DNA of 8,619 nucleotides from an uncultured Alcanivoracaceae bacterium (GCA_937943665.1 CALEAR010000330.1:1-8619); one strand, 5' to 3'; positions 1 to 7,712 are shown, numbered from the stretch's first letter. The notes: generated by a model from the sequence alone, not told the origin. Made by a program: numbers and translations.

Positions 1-11
1 GAGTAGGTAAG

Positions 12-410
12 ATGGCAAAGTCAAAGAAAGATAGTTCCGTCCGTCGTAAGCGCGTAACTCGTAGCGTTGCGGACGGCATAGCGCACGTACATGCGTCATT
101 CAACAATACCATTATCACTATCTCTGATCGCCAAGGTAATGTTTTATCTTGGGCGACAGCAGGTGGTGCTGGTTTCCGTGGTTCACGTAAAAGCACTCCT
201 TTCGCAGCGCAAGTGGCTGCAGAAAACGCGGGTAACGCAGCGAAAGACTACGGATTAAAAAATCTAGAAGTTCGTGTTAAGGGTCCTGGCCCTGGCCGTG
301 AGTCTTCCGTACGCGCTCTAAATGCTATTGGTTTCAAAATCACTAGCATTTCTGATGTGACGCCTATTCCACATAACGGCTGTCGTCCACCTAAGAAACG
401 TCGCGTATAA
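12..410 (+). CDS. rpsK: 30S ribosomal protein S11
   Basis: S11 is a small-subunit platform protein that contacts 16S rRNA near the mRNA exit/E-site region. The protein has 132 residues, close to the usual 129. It shows family hallmarks: the early segment [15 protein letters not shown] (about residues 25-39), [17 protein letters not shown] (51-67), [15 protein letters not shown] and the invariant C-terminal end [11 protein letters not shown]. The ATG is preceded by a modest AGG at bases 5-7. It is the first complete gene of the alpha operon in this window; rpsM would be expected just upstream, outside the window. Stop to the next start is 15 bp, so it is surely co-transcribed with rpsD. Identification is by direct recognition of conserved motifs. 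Confidence 0.98.
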   Translation: MAKSKKDSSVRRKRVTRSVADGIAHVHASFNNTIITISDRQGNVLSWATAGGAGFRGSRKSTPFAAQVAAENAGNAAKDYGLKNLEVRVKGPGPGRESSVRALNAIGFKITSISDVTPIPHNGCRPPKKRRV

Positions 411-425
411 CGGGAGTATTAAGCA

Positions 426-1052
426 ATGGCTAGATATCTTGGTCCTAAGTGTAAGCTTTCTCGCCGCGAGGGCACAGACCTCTATTTAAAGAGCGGTGTG
501 CGTCCTTTAGAAGATAAGTGTAAAGCTGATCAGGCCCCTGGTCAGGCAGCTGCAAATCGCCGTATGACTCGTCTTTCTGAGTACGGTTTGCAACTTCGCG
601 AGAAGCAAAAAGTACGCCGCATGTATGGTGTGCTAGAGAAACAATTCCGTGGCTACTACAAAAAAGCTGCTCGTAGTAAAGGTGCAACTGGTGAAGTGTT
701 GCTTCAGCTGTTGGAAGGTCGCCTAGATAACGTTGTATATCGTATGGGCTTCGGTTCCACCCGTGCAGAAGCGCGCCAGCTGGTAAGCCACAAAGCCATT
801 CTTGTTAACGGTGCAACAGTGAATGTGGCATCTTACCAAGTGCGTCCAGGTGATGTGATTTCTGTACGCGAAAAAGCAAAGAACCAACTTCGTGTGAAAG
901 CCGCTATGGAGCTTGCACAGCAGCGTGGCTTTGTAGACTGGATTGAGGTAGACGAAAACAAGCTAGAGGGCACATTCAAGGCCTTGCCTGAGCGTAGTGA
1001 TTTGCCGGCAGAAATTAACGAAAGCTTGATCGTTGAGCTCTATTCTAAGTAA
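426..1052 (+). CDS. rpsD: 30S ribosomal protein S4
   Basis: S4 is a primary 16S rRNA-binding assembly protein. In enterics it is also the translational repressor of the alpha operon, acting on an mRNA pseudoknot upstream of rpsM, which lies outside this window. The protein has 208 residues against 206 in E. coli. Recognisable blocks are [19 protein letters not shown] at the N-terminus, [19 protein letters not shown] (about 57-75), the S4 RNA-binding domain [20 protein letters not shown] (about 96-115), and the end [18 protein letters not shown] site at 412-416 supports the ATG at 426. One oddity is the stretch after QAPGQ (about 37-53). The E. coli-type HGARKPRLSDYG is replaced by a two-residue-longer [14 protein letters not shown], losing the usual His-Gly pair. 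The gap to rpoA is 19 bp. Confidence 0.98.
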   Translation: MARYLGPKCKLSRREGTDLYLKSGVRPLEDKCKADQAPGQAAANRRMTRLSEYGLQLREKQKVRRMYGVLEKQFRGYYKKAARSKGATGEVLLQLLEGRLDNVVYRMGFGSTRAEARQLVSHKAILVNGATVNVASYQVRPGDVISVREKAKNQLRVKAAMELAQQRGFVDWIEVDENKLEGTFKALPERSDLPAEINESLIVELYSK

Positions 1053-1071
1053 TTTAACCTGAGGGAGCCCT

Positions 1072-2079
1072 ATGACTGCTGTGAACGAATTGCTCACACC
1101 GCGCTCTATTGCGATTAATGCAATTAGCCCAACACATGCCAAAGTTGTGTTGGAGCCGTTAGAGCGTGGCTTTGGCCATACTTTAGGTACTGCATTACGC
1201 CGTATCTTGCTTTCCAGCATGGAAGGTGCTGCCATTTCCGAGGTTGAAATTGAGGGAGTGCAGCACGAGTACTCAGCTATCGATGGCGTTCAAGAAGATG
1301 TGATCAATATTCTCTTGAACTTAAAAGATGTGGCGATTCGTTTACACGATCGCGACACAGCCACAGTCGATATCAGTGTAAAAGGCCCTGCAGTGGTTAC
1401 AGCGGGTGACATTCAAACAGATCATTCTGTGGAAATTGTTAACCCGGATCATGTGATTTGCACTCTAACCGATGCAGTGGATTTTAAAGCGACATTAAAG
1501 ATCACTAGCGGCCGTGGTTATGTACCCGCGGATGCACGCTTAAGCGACGACGATGACACTCGCGGTATCGGCCGTTTGGTGCTCGATGCTAGCTATAGCC
1601 CCGTTGAGCGTGTGGCTTATGTGGTAGAGGCGGCTCGTGTTGAGCAGCGCACTGACCTGGATAAGCTAGTTATCGATATTGAAACCAATGGTGCCATTGA
1701 TCCTGAGGATGCGATTCGCTCAGCGGCCACCATTTTAAAGCAGCAAATTGCTGTGTTCGTTGCTTTAGAAGAGGACGAGAAGCCCGAGCCTAAGCAGGAA
1801 GAAGAGGAAGTAGATCCTGTATTACTACGTCCTGTTGATGACTTAGAGCTAACGGTTCGTTCTGCAAACTGCTTGAAAGCGGAAAATATCTATTACATCG
1901 GTGATCTGGTTCAGCGTACTGAAGTTGAGCTATTGAAAACGCCGAACTTAGGTAAGAAGTCCTTAACTGAAATTAAGGATGTCTTAGCTTCCAAAGGGCT
2001 TTCCCTTGGCATGCGTTTAGAGAATTGGCCACCTGAAAGCCTGCGTGATGATGATAGATTGATTGGTAAGCTGCGCTAA
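1072..2079 (+). CDS. rpoA: DNA-directed RNA polymerase subunit alpha
   Basis: The alpha subunit dimerises to nucleate RNA polymerase assembly. Its C-terminal domain binds UP elements and many activators. The protein has 335 residues (E. coli 329). The N-terminal domain spans about 1-233, with the signature [20 protein letters not shown] (30-49), RGYVPADAR and [20 protein letters not shown] segments ([17 protein letters not shown] here). A very acidic flexible linker (about 233-249, [17 protein letters not shown]) leads to the C-terminal domain (about 251-321). That domain carries [13 protein letters not shown]263 and N266 correspond to the DNA-contacting R265 and N268 of E. coli. The tail after NWPP is longer and more charged ([14 protein letters not shown]) than in E. 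coli. A strong GAGGGAG site at 1061-1067 fixes the start. Confidence 0.99.
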   Translation: MTAVNELLTPRSIAINAISPTHAKVVLEPLERGFGHTLGTALRRILLSSMEGAAISEVEIEGVQHEYSAIDGVQEDVINILLNLKDVAIRLHDRDTATVDISVKGPAVVTAGDIQTDHSVEIVNPDHVICTLTDAVDFKATLKITSGRGYVPADARLSDDDDTRGIGRLVLDASYSPVERVAYVVEAARVEQRTDLDKLVIDIETNGAIDPEDAIRSAATILKQQIAVFVALEEDEKPEPKQEEEEVDPVLLRPVDDLELTVRSANCLKAENIYYIGDLVQRTEVELLKTPNLGKKSLTEIKDVLASKGLSLGMRLENWPPESLRDDDRLIGKLR

Positions 2080-2101
2080 GCTTATCTGTGTTAAGTTTTA
2101 A

Positions 2102-2117
2102 GGGAGCCTAGGCTCCC
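2102..2117. repeat. Perfect 16-bp palindrome between rpoA and rplQ
   Basis: GGGAGCCTAGGCTCCC reads the same on both strands. In RNA it would form a 6-bp GC-rich stem (GGGAGC/GCUCCC) with a CUAG loop, or a self-complementary dimer. It begins 22 bp after the rpoA stop and ends 20 bp before the rplQ start, just upstream of the rplQ ribosome binding site. No U-tract follows, so it is not a standard intrinsic terminator. Possible roles are mRNA processing or stabilisation, partial attenuation, or a protein site. The palindrome is seen directly; the role is unknown. Confidence 0.85.
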
Positions 2118-2137
2118 CGAATAAAGGAACTGGAACC

Positions 2138-2527
2138 ATGCGACATCGCAAGAGTGGCAGAAAATTAAACCGTACAAGTGCGCATCGCGACGCGATGTTC
2201 CGCAACATGACTGTTTCTCTGTTCGAGCACGGTGCAATTAAAACAACATTGCCCAAAGCAAAAGAGTTACGTCGAGTTGCTGAACCGCTCATTACCTTAG
2301 CAAAGGAAGATACCGTTGCTAATCGTCGTATCGCCTTCGCGCGTACTCGATCCAATGAAGCTGTAGGCATTCTCTTCAACGAGCTAGGTCCACGCTATAA
2401 GAACCGTCCAGGTGGTTATTTGCGTGTGCTAAAAATGGGTTATCGCGCTGGCGATAATGCGCCCATGGCTTACGTTGAGCTCGTTGATCGCCCAGAGACT
2501 ACCTCTGAGGATGATAGCGAGGAATAA
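2138..2527 (+). CDS. rplQ: 50S ribosomal protein L17
   Basis: L17 is a large-subunit protein located near the peptide exit tunnel. The protein has 129 residues (E. coli 127). It opens with the family signature [17 protein letters not shown] and continues with [38 protein letters not shown], followed by [16 protein letters not shown] and an acidic C-terminal tail (TSEDDSEE). An AAGGA site at 2124-2128 precedes the ATG. It is the last gene of the alpha operon and is followed within 12 bp by a strong terminator hairpin. It is convergent with uvrA. Confidence 0.98.
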   Translation: MRHRKSGRKLNRTSAHRDAMFRNMTVSLFEHGAIKTTLPKAKELRRVAEPLITLAKEDTVANRRIAFARTRSNEAVGILFNELGPRYKNRPGGYLRVLKMGYRAGDNAPMAYVELVDRPETTSEDDSEE

Positions 2528-2538
2528 CGGTGTTAATG

Positions 2539-2572
2539 CCAATAAAAAACCCCGAAAGGGGTTTTTTATTGG
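2539..2572. terminator. Bidirectional intrinsic terminator between rplQ and uvrA
   Basis: A perfect 15-bp inverted repeat has arms at 2539-2553 and 2558-2572 and a GAAA (GNRA-type) loop. The core is AAAAAACCCC GAAA GGGGTTTTTT. On the plus strand the CCCC/GGGG stem is followed by six T; on the minus strand by the complementary six T. It can therefore end both the alpha operon and uvrA, whose stop codons lie 11 bp on either side. A further T-run follows at 2575-2581. This is a textbook convergent-gene terminator. Confidence 0.95.
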
Positions 2573-2583
2573 GTGTTTTTTGC

Positions 2584-5406
2584 TTATAGCCAGCGTTTAA
2601 GAAAATTCCCTGTATGGCTCTTTGGGTTCTGAGCCACTGTTTCCGGGCTTCCTTCGGCAATAATTTCTCCGCCACCATCCCCCCCTTCAGGCCCAAGATC
2701 CACAATCCAATCAGCCGTTTTAATCACATCAAGGTTGTGTTCAATCACCACTATGGTGTTGCCCTGATCTCTTAAACGGAATAACACCTGGAGTAGCTGC
2801 TGAATATCATGGAAGTGCAAGCCAGTGGTGGGCTCATCCAAGATATAAAGGGTCTTGCCTGTATCTCGTTTCGAGAGTTCGCGGGCTAATTTGATACGTT
2901 GGGCTTCACCGCCAGATAGTGTAATGGCAGATTGTCCTAAACTAATATAACTCAGACCCACATCCATAAGAGTTTGTAATCGTCTGGCTAGTGCGGGGAT
3001 GTTGGCAAAAAACTCCCGTGCTTCTTCCACCGTCATGCTGAGTACTTCGTGGATGTTTTTGCCCTTATAGAGAATTTCGAGGGTTTCTCTGTTGTAACGT
3101 TTGCCCTCACACACTTCACAGGGCACATACATATCCGCCAAGAAGTGCATTTCCACCTTAATTAGGCCATCACCCTGGCAGGCTTCACAGCGACCTCCAC
3201 GTACGTTAAAGCTAAAGCGGCCCACTTTATAGCCTCGGGCCCTGGCCTCTTGTGTGCCTGCAAATAGCTCACGGATGGCGGTGAAAATCCCAGTGTAAGT
3301 GGCAGGGTTAGATCTTGGAGTTCTACCAATGGGGCTTTGGTCAATATCTATCACTTTATCGAAGTGCTCAAGCCCCTTAATGCTCTTATAGGGAGCTGGC
3401 TTTAAGGTGGTGGCCTTATTCAGTTTGGTGGCCGCAATGGGGTAGAGCGTTTGATTGATGAGTGTAGATTTACCTGAGCCGGAAACCCCTGTTACACAGG
3501 TGAATAAGCCCACAGGAAGCTTCAGGGTAACTTTCTTTAAGTTATTACCACTGGCTCCCGTTAGCATTAGCTGTTTGTCTGTGGGTTCTTGCCGGTTTTT
3601 AGGCACGGCAATACGTTTTTTGCCGCTAAGGTATTGCCCTGTGAGGGAGCGAGGGGTTTGGATAATATCCTCCATGGGGCCTGCAGCCACCACGTGGCCC
3701 CCATGGCGGCCGGCACCTGGTCCTATGTCCACAATGAAGTCTGCAGCGCGTATGGCATCTTCATCGTGCTCCACCACAATCACTGTATTGCCTAAATCCC
3801 TCAGTTGTATCAGTGTATTGAGCAATCGCTCGTTATCCCTTTGGTGCAAGCCAATGGAGGGTTCATCAAGTACGTACATTACCCCCACTAAGCCCGCACC
3901 AATTTGTGACGCTAAACGAATGCGCTGTGCTTCTCCACCCGAAAGGCTATCCGCATTACGGCTTAAGGAGAGATAATTAAGCCCCACATTAACTAAAAAT
4001 TGCAGGCGATCGCGGATTTCCTTTAGAATTTTTTCGGCAATTTCCCCTTTATGTCCAGGGAGCTTAAGTGCGTTAAAATATTCGAAGGATTCCCCAATGG
4101 GCATTTTCACAATATCGGGCAGAGAGCGATTATTCACATACACATGCCGTGCTGCTTCTTTTAGGCGAGAACCTTCGCAGCTTGGGCAGGTGGAGTGGCT
4201 CAGAAACTTGGCTAATTCTTCGCGTACGGCTTCTGATTCTGTTTCTCTGTAGCGGCGCTCCATGTTCGGAATAACCCCTTCAAAGGGGTGTTTTCGCACC
4301 GCAATTTCGCCCTTATCGTTTAAGTAGCGAAAAGCAATGGATTCTTTTTTGGAGCCATAAAGCACCACGTTTTTAATACGCTCATCAAGCTCGTTAAAGG
4401 GGGTATCAATATTAAAGTGATAATGGTGTGCAATGGCTTGTAAGAGCTGGTAATAATACACATTGCGTTTATCCCAACCACGAATGGCGCCAGCTGCTAA
4501 TGAGGCGTGGGGGTTAACCACCACCTTATCCACATCAAAAAACTGTTTTTGACCTAACCCTTCACAGCTTGGACAGGCGCCTGCTGGGTTGTTAAAGGTA
4601 AACAGTCTTGGCTCAAGCTCATTAATACTGTAACCGCAGCTAGCACAGGCAAAGCGGGCAGAAAACACTAAGGTTTCCACTGCTTCTTCGCCCTCCATGG
4701 GGGCCACAATGGCAACGCCATCGGCGAGCTCTAGTGCCGTTTCAAAGGATTCTGCCAAGCGATTCTGTAAATCTGGGCGTACTCTAAAGCGATCCACCAC
4801 AGCTTCAATGGTGTGCTTTTTGTTTTTATCTAAGGTGGGCGTGTCATCCAGATCTGTAACAATGCCATCAATGCGAGCACGAATAAAACCCTGTGCTCGT
4901 AGTTGTTCGAGGATGTGTAGGTGTTCCCCGCGTTTATCTTGCACCACAGGGGCTAGCAGCATGAGCTTGCTGCCTTCAGGTAGCGCCAGCACTTGATCCA
5001 CCATTTGCGTTACCGTTTGTGCTGCTAATGGTAATCCATGGGTAGGGCAACGGGGTTCACCAGCGCGAGCATATAATAGGCGCAGATAATCATAAATTTC
5101 AGTAATGGTGCCCACAGTGGAGCGAGGGTTGTGGCTCGTGGATTTTTGTTCAATGGAAATGGCAGGGGAGAGCCCTTCAATCAGATCCACCTCAGGCTTT
5201 TCCATTACCGAGAGGAACTGCCGAGCATAGGTGGAGAGGGATTCCACATAACGACGCTGCCCCTCTGCGTATAAGGTATCGAAAGCCAATGATGACTTTC
5301 CGGAGCCAGAGAGGCCAGTGATTACCACTAGCTTGTCCCGTGGAATATCGAGATCGATATTTTGAAGATTGTGCGTACGAGCACCTCGAACAGAAATGAT
5401 TGCCAT
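2584..5406 (-). CDS. uvrA: Excinuclease ABC subunit A (UvrA)
   Basis: UvrA is the damage-recognition ATPase of nucleotide excision repair. A UvrA dimer with UvrB scans DNA and loads UvrB at lesions. The protein has 940 residues, the same as E. coli. It has two ABC ATPase modules. The first has Walker A GLSGSGKS (31-38), signature LSGGEAQR (488-495) and LDEP (513-516). The second has Walker A GVSGSGKS (640-647), signature LSGGEAQR (830-837) and LDEP (856-859). Zinc-binding cysteines are visible at C254/C257/C278/C281, C407/C410 and C740/C743/C763/C766. Conserved RGARTHNL and [21 protein letters not shown] confirm the N-terminus. No good Shine-Dalgarno precedes the ATG (only GGCAG, about 11 bases upstream), so translation may be weak. 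No LexA box was found upstream, unlike E. coli uvrA. Confidence 0.99.
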   Translation of the reverse strand: MAIISVRGARTHNLQNIDLDIPRDKLVVITGLSGSGKSSLAFDTLYAEGQRRYVESLSTYARQFLSVMEKPEVDLIEGLSPAISIEQKSTSHNPRSTVGTITEIYDYLRLLYARAGEPRCPTHGLPLAAQTVTQMVDQVLALPEGSKLMLLAPVVQDKRGEHLHILEQLRAQGFIRARIDGIVTDLDDTPTLDKNKKHTIEAVVDRFRVRPDLQNRLAESFETALELADGVAIVAPMEGEEAVETLVFSARFACASCGYSINELEPRLFTFNNPAGACPSCEGLGQKQFFDVDKVVVNPHASLAAGAIRGWDKRNVYYYQLLQAIAHHYHFNIDTPFNELDERIKNVVLYGSKKESIAFRYLNDKGEIAVRKHPFEGVIPNMERRYRETESEAVREELAKFLSHSTCPSCEGSRLKEAARHVYVNNRSLPDIVKMPIGESFEYFNALKLPGHKGEIAEKILKEIRDRLQFLVNVGLNYLSLSRNADSLSGGEAQRIRLASQIGAGLVGVMYVLDEPSIGLHQRDNERLLNTLIQLRDLGNTVIVVEHDEDAIRAADFIVDIGPGAGRHGGHVVAAGPMEDIIQTPRSLTGQYLSGKKRIAVPKNRQEPTDKQLMLTGASGNNLKKVTLKLPVGLFTCVTGVSGSGKSTLINQTLYPIAATKLNKATTLKPAPYKSIKGLEHFDKVIDIDQSPIGRTPRSNPATYTGIFTAIRELFAGTQEARARGYKVGRFSFNVRGGRCEACQGDGLIKVEMHFLADMYVPCEVCEGKRYNRETLEILYKGKNIHEVLSMTVEEAREFFANIPALARRLQTLMDVGLSYISLGQSAITLSGGEAQRIKLARELSKRDTGKTLYILDEPTTGLHFHDIQQLLQVLFRLRDQGNTIVVIEHNLDVIKTADWIVDLGPEGGDGGGEIIAEGSPETVAQNPKSHTGNFLKRWL

Positions 5407-5431
5407 GTAAAAACATCTGCCAAAACGTTGA

Positions 5432-5463
5432 TGAGGGCCAAGATTGTATCATCTTGGCCCTCA
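5432..5463. repeat. 32-bp palindrome between the LuxR-type regulator and uvrA
   Basis: Two perfect 13-bp arms, TGAGGGCCAAGAT (5432-5444) and ATCTTGGCCCTCA (5451-5463), flank a 6-base spacer. The repeat begins six bases beyond the regulator's stop codon and ends 25 bp before the uvrA start. As RNA it would be a stable hairpin in either direction. The sequence after it is not a proper U-tract on either strand (TCAACGTTTTGG on the minus strand), so intrinsic termination would be inefficient. It could instead be an operator, because its centre overlaps a good extended -10 sequence for uvrA. Confidence 0.9.
5443..5451 (-). promoter_or_regulatory. Candidate extended -10 element for uvrA
   Basis: On the minus strand the sequence TGATACAAT gives a TGn extension plus TACAAT, five of six matches to TATAAT. 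It lies 37-45 bp upstream of the uvrA ATG. No convincing -35 hexamer is present at 16-18 bp spacing, but extended -10 promoters can work without one. The element sits in the centre of the 32-bp palindrome. A start site six or seven bases downstream would leave only part of the right-hand arm in the mRNA leader. This is prediction only. Confidence 0.35.
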
Positions 5464-5469
5464 CTTCGT

Positions 5470-6111
5470 TTAGTGGGCTAGCAGATGTTCTTTGGCCCAG
5501 TTAACGGCTTGAAGGCGGTTGGACGCATTAATTTTTTTGAAAATATTATAAATGTGGGTTTTTACGGTGTGCGGGCTTAAGTTGAGGTTCTCGGCGATAT
5601 CAGTATTACGTATACCTGTGGCCAGTAGCTCAAGGATTTCCCGCTCTCGCTTGGTAAGGCTCACTTGGGTTTTGGTAGCTGGTTGAAGCACTCGATGCTT
5701 CACTAAATGCTCTTCGAGCACATACCGCGGCAACCAAATGTGGCCCTTGAGCATGGAGGAAATGCCCTTTAATAACATTTCTTGGGGGCAATCGTGCTTA
5801 AATACGCCATTAACTGAGGGTAAATAAGCATAACGGCGCAGGATCTCATCACAATCCACATTATAAACCGCCGTCATTAATTTGCCTGATTTTCCTAAGG
5901 TGGTACTTAAGCCGTAGGAAATTAGCGATTCGGCATCGCTTGTGTTGTGATCCACTAACGTGAGTGAGGTGTCTGTGTTAGTGAGGAAGTTCAGTGTTGA
6001 TTCAGGGGTTTCACAAATTTCTGCCTTGTAGCCCTGTTCAGTTAAGAAGGTTTGTAAGAGGGTATTAGGCAATGATTTCACGCCAAAGATAGCTAGACTT
6101 GTTGTTTTCAT
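5470..6111 (-). CDS. LuxR-family regulator, CsgD/VpsT-like, with degenerate receiver domain
   Basis: This is a predicted cytoplasmic transcription factor of 213 residues. The C-terminal LuxR-type helix-turn-helix (about 150-211) includes LTKREREILELLATG, and its recognition helix lies in SPHTVKTHIYNIFKKI (179-194). The ending NASNRLQAVNWAKEHL closely resembles CsgD of enterics and VpsT of Vibrio, regulators of biofilm matrix genes. The N-terminal part (about 4-122) looks like a receiver fold, with D54 after a hydrophobic strand and K105 in VFKHD. The acidic pair expected after the first strand is missing (LAIFGVK), so phosphorylation is doubtful. WLPR (126-129) lies close to VpsT's W[F/L/M][T/S]R cyclic-di-GMP motif but has Pro at the third position. 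The start is a plain ATG with a weak GGA upstream. It is codirectional with uvrA (63 bp apart) and divergent from ssb. Family is clear; ligand and targets are inference. Confidence 0.85.
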   Translation of the reverse strand: MKTTSLAIFGVKSLPNTLLQTFLTEQGYKAEICETPESTLNFLTNTDTSLTLVDHNTSDAESLISYGLSTTLGKSGKLMTAVYNVDCDEILRRYAYLPSVNGVFKHDCPQEMLLKGISSMLKGHIWLPRYVLEEHLVKHRVLQPATKTQVSLTKREREILELLATGIRNTDIAENLNLSPHTVKTHIYNIFKKINASNRLQAVNWAKEHLLAH

Positions 6112-6410
6112 TGTTATGTCCGTAACGCTATATCGTATTAAGTATGGTTTAACATCTAATAAATTGAGGTGAGTGGTACATCCTTTTCCACTAGCATTTT
6201 TACAGTTGTGGTACGAGAGTGCAAGAATGAGTTGCTCCTGTTAGTTCTATGATGTACTAAAGATTCTGATACACTTCATGCAGTGTTTGAGCGATACCAT
6301 GATTGCAAGCAGTGGCTGACCCTTAAAAACGTACTTTGCCATTGGTTGTGACGCATAAACTTGCTAACACTAATGAGGAATAACAGCTCAAACTTTTTTA
6401 GGAGAAACAT
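6112..6410. other. Divergent intergenic region between the regulator gene and ssb
   Basis: These 299 bp should hold the promoters for both the regulator (minus) and ssb (plus). No ORF longer than about 14 codons was seen, and no tRNA-like or riboswitch-like structure. I could not assign a confident sigma-70 promoter. On the plus strand, TTGTGA (6346-6351) with ACTAAT 17 bp later (6369-6374) is a weak pair. On the minus strand, TACGAT (6137-6132) has no good -35. No CTGT-N8-ACAG LexA box was found. GTGGTAC occurs twice, at 6173-6179 and 6208-6214, and an imperfect palindrome lies at 6271-6286. The region looks AT-rich compared with the genes. Confidence 0.6.
6271..6286. repeat. Imperfect 16-bp palindrome upstream of ssb
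   Basis: ACACTTCATGCAGTGT has seven of eight symmetric base pairs; the half sites are ACACTTCA and ACACTGCA. It lies 124 bp upstream of the ssb start and 159 bp upstream of the regulator start. It could be a site for a dimeric regulator, possibly the neighbouring LuxR-type protein, but a palindrome of this length and quality can occur by chance. Confidence 0.3.
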
Positions 6411-6905
6411 ATGTCGCGTGGTGTCAATAAGGTGATTTTAATTGGTAATTTAGGCGCTGATCCTGAAAGTCGTGTTATGCCAAGCGGTGGGGCAGTGACG
6501 AATATTAGTGTGGCCACTAGTGAATCTTGGGTGGATAGAAACACAAATCAGCGTCAAGAGCGTACAGAATGGCATCGTGTGGTGCTATTTAACCGTTTAG
6601 GTGAAGTGGCCGCTCAATATTTGCGTAAAGGCAGTAAGGTTTATATTGAGGGCAGTATTCGCACACGTAAGTGGCAAGATCAAAGCGGCCAAGATAGATA
6701 CTCAACCGAGATTGTTGCCAATAATATGCAAATGTTAGATAGCCGCGGTGATAGCAACCCTTATGCTCAGCAGCCATCGCCTCAAAGTGCTCAGCCTGCT
6801 TATGATGGCGGGCAACAGCCGGAGAATACTTACCAGCCTCAACAAGACGCACAACCTGTTGCTCCAGATGCGGGTTTGGATTTTGATGATGATGTTCCTT
6901 TCTAA
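6411..6905 (+). CDS. ssb: Single-stranded DNA-binding protein
   Basis: SSB coats single-stranded DNA as a homotetramer in replication, recombination and repair, and recruits partners through its C-terminal tip. The protein has 164 residues (E. coli 178). The OB-fold spans about 4-110, starting [16 protein letters not shown]. The DNA-stacking aromatics W40, W54, F60 and W88 fall at the same numbers as in E. coli. A Gln/Pro-rich disordered linker (about 113-153) follows, then the acidic partner-binding tip DFDDDVPF, nearly the same as E. coli DFDDDIPF. A strong AGGAGA site at 6400-6405 sets the ATG. In E. coli ssb and uvrA are divergent neighbours sharing an SOS operator; here a regulator gene lies between them. 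No terminator was seen before gspN 51 bp downstream. Confidence 0.98.
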   Translation: MSRGVNKVILIGNLGADPESRVMPSGGAVTNISVATSESWVDRNTNQRQERTEWHRVVLFNRLGEVAAQYLRKGSKVYIEGSIRTRKWQDQSGQDRYSTEIVANNMQMLDSRGDSNPYAQQPSPQSAQPAYDGGQQPENTYQPQQDAQPVAPDAGLDFDDDVPF

Positions 6906-6956
6906 AAAGAACTCGCAGATACGTGTAGGCGTAAACGGTAAGTAAAGGATTAAGGC

Positions 6957-7670
6957 ATGGCTCGTGCTTGGCGGTGGTTGGTGGTGTTTTTGGTGGCTGT
7001 GGCAGTTTATGCCGTGGCTACCATGCCGGCGCGAGTTGTGCTGTCAGAAGAAACGTTGAATGTGGCAGGGGAACCCATCACGCTTTCCCAAGTGTCTGGC
7101 CGCTTGTTAAGCGGTGCTTTAGCTTGGCGTTGGCGGCATATGCAGGGCACCTTGCGATGGAAGTTAGGAGTGCGCGCATTAGTGCCCACTGTAAAAGTGC
7201 ATGTCCAAGGTGAGGCACTGCAGGCACGAGGTTATGTTTCTGCGTTGCCTTGGCGTGGTGTGCAGGTGAAGCAGTTAGAAGTGGAAGCCGATGTGGGAGC
7301 GTTTAGCGAAGCGCTTGCGCTATCCGTGGGCGGTGCTGATGGCACCTTGCAAGGTCATCTTGATCAGCTGCGAATAACCTCTGATAAAGCAGTGGAACTT
7401 GAGGGTGTGGTGAATTATTCTGGAGGCCGTATTCATTGGACTCAAGGATCTGCTACAGTGGGGCCTTTAGTGCTTCAGGCGCAGAGCCCTTCTCCTTTAG
7501 CATCTCATCTGACATTGCAAACCCCCTCTGCCTCAGAGGTATACATGGAAGGTAAACTTGAAGGACGTTCGTTTGAGTGGCGAGTGTATCGTCGTTGGGT
7601 GCAATTGTTGGGTATGAGCCAAGGGGGAAGTGCATCGGATACGGTGTTTACGTTGAGTGACCAATGGTAA
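6957..7670 (+). CDS. gspN: Type II secretion system protein N
   Basis: GspN is an accessory inner-membrane component of the type II secretion system, which exports folded proteins from the periplasm; its exact role is not settled and many systems lack it. The protein has 237 residues. It has one N-terminal membrane segment (about 6-23, LVVFLVAVAVYAVAT region) and a periplasmic domain rich in beta strands. The family-type motif VSGRLLSGALAWRWR lies at 46-60, matching the G(T/R)LxxG pattern near the start of GspN periplasmic domains. An AAAGGA site at 6944-6949 is well placed for the ATG. Its position just before gspC supports the call. Here it heads the cluster, whereas in Vibrio-type operons gspN is last. 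It may be co-transcribed with ssb. Confidence 0.85.
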   Translation: MARAWRWLVVFLVAVAVYAVATMPARVVLSEETLNVAGEPITLSQVSGRLLSGALAWRWRHMQGTLRWKLGVRALVPTVKVHVQGEALQARGYVSALPWRGVQVKQLEVEADVGAFSEALALSVGGADGTLQGHLDQLRITSDKAVELEGVVNYSGGRIHWTQGSATVGPLVLQAQSPSPLASHLTLQTPSASEVYMEGKLEGRSFEWRVYRRWVQLLGMSQGGSASDTVFTLSDQW

Positions 7671-7701
7671 GGGAGCTGGTATTGGGAACTGTGGTGCTGC
7701 C

Positions 7702-7705
7702 GAGG
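7702..7705 (+). promoter_or_regulatory. Ribosome binding site that decides the GTG start of gspC
   Basis: GAGG lies seven bases before the GTG at 7713. No in-frame ATG is available nearby, and the GTG start gives a full-length GspC with its membrane segment at residues 11-31. The GTG two bases earlier (7711) is followed at once by TGA, so it cannot be the start. Confidence 0.7.
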
Positions 7706-7712
7706 ATTAAGT

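Noticed and set aside
1..11. Possible tail of rpsM before rpsK
   Set aside because: TAG at 4-6 and TAA at 8-10 could each be the rpsM stop, but one or two codons are not enough to recognise an S13 C-terminus.
3455..3976. 173-residue plus-strand ORF inside uvrA
   Set aside because: It lies wholly antisense to conserved UvrA coding sequence, has no ribosome binding site or recognisable domain, and its Ser/Pro/Cys-rich composition is typical of a shadow frame.
5432..5463. Calling the palindrome an intrinsic terminator
   Set aside because: The stem is strong, but no run of T follows on either strand, so only the palindrome itself is annotated.
6172..6192. AGTGG/CCACT inverted repeat in the regulator-ssb spacer
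   Set aside because: Only 5 bp with an 11-base loop; expected by chance in a region of this size.
6112..6410. LexA/SOS box shared by ssb and its divergent neighbour
   Set aside because: Scanning by eye found no CTGT-N8-ACAG or close variant; near matches such as CTGTTAGT lacked the second half site.
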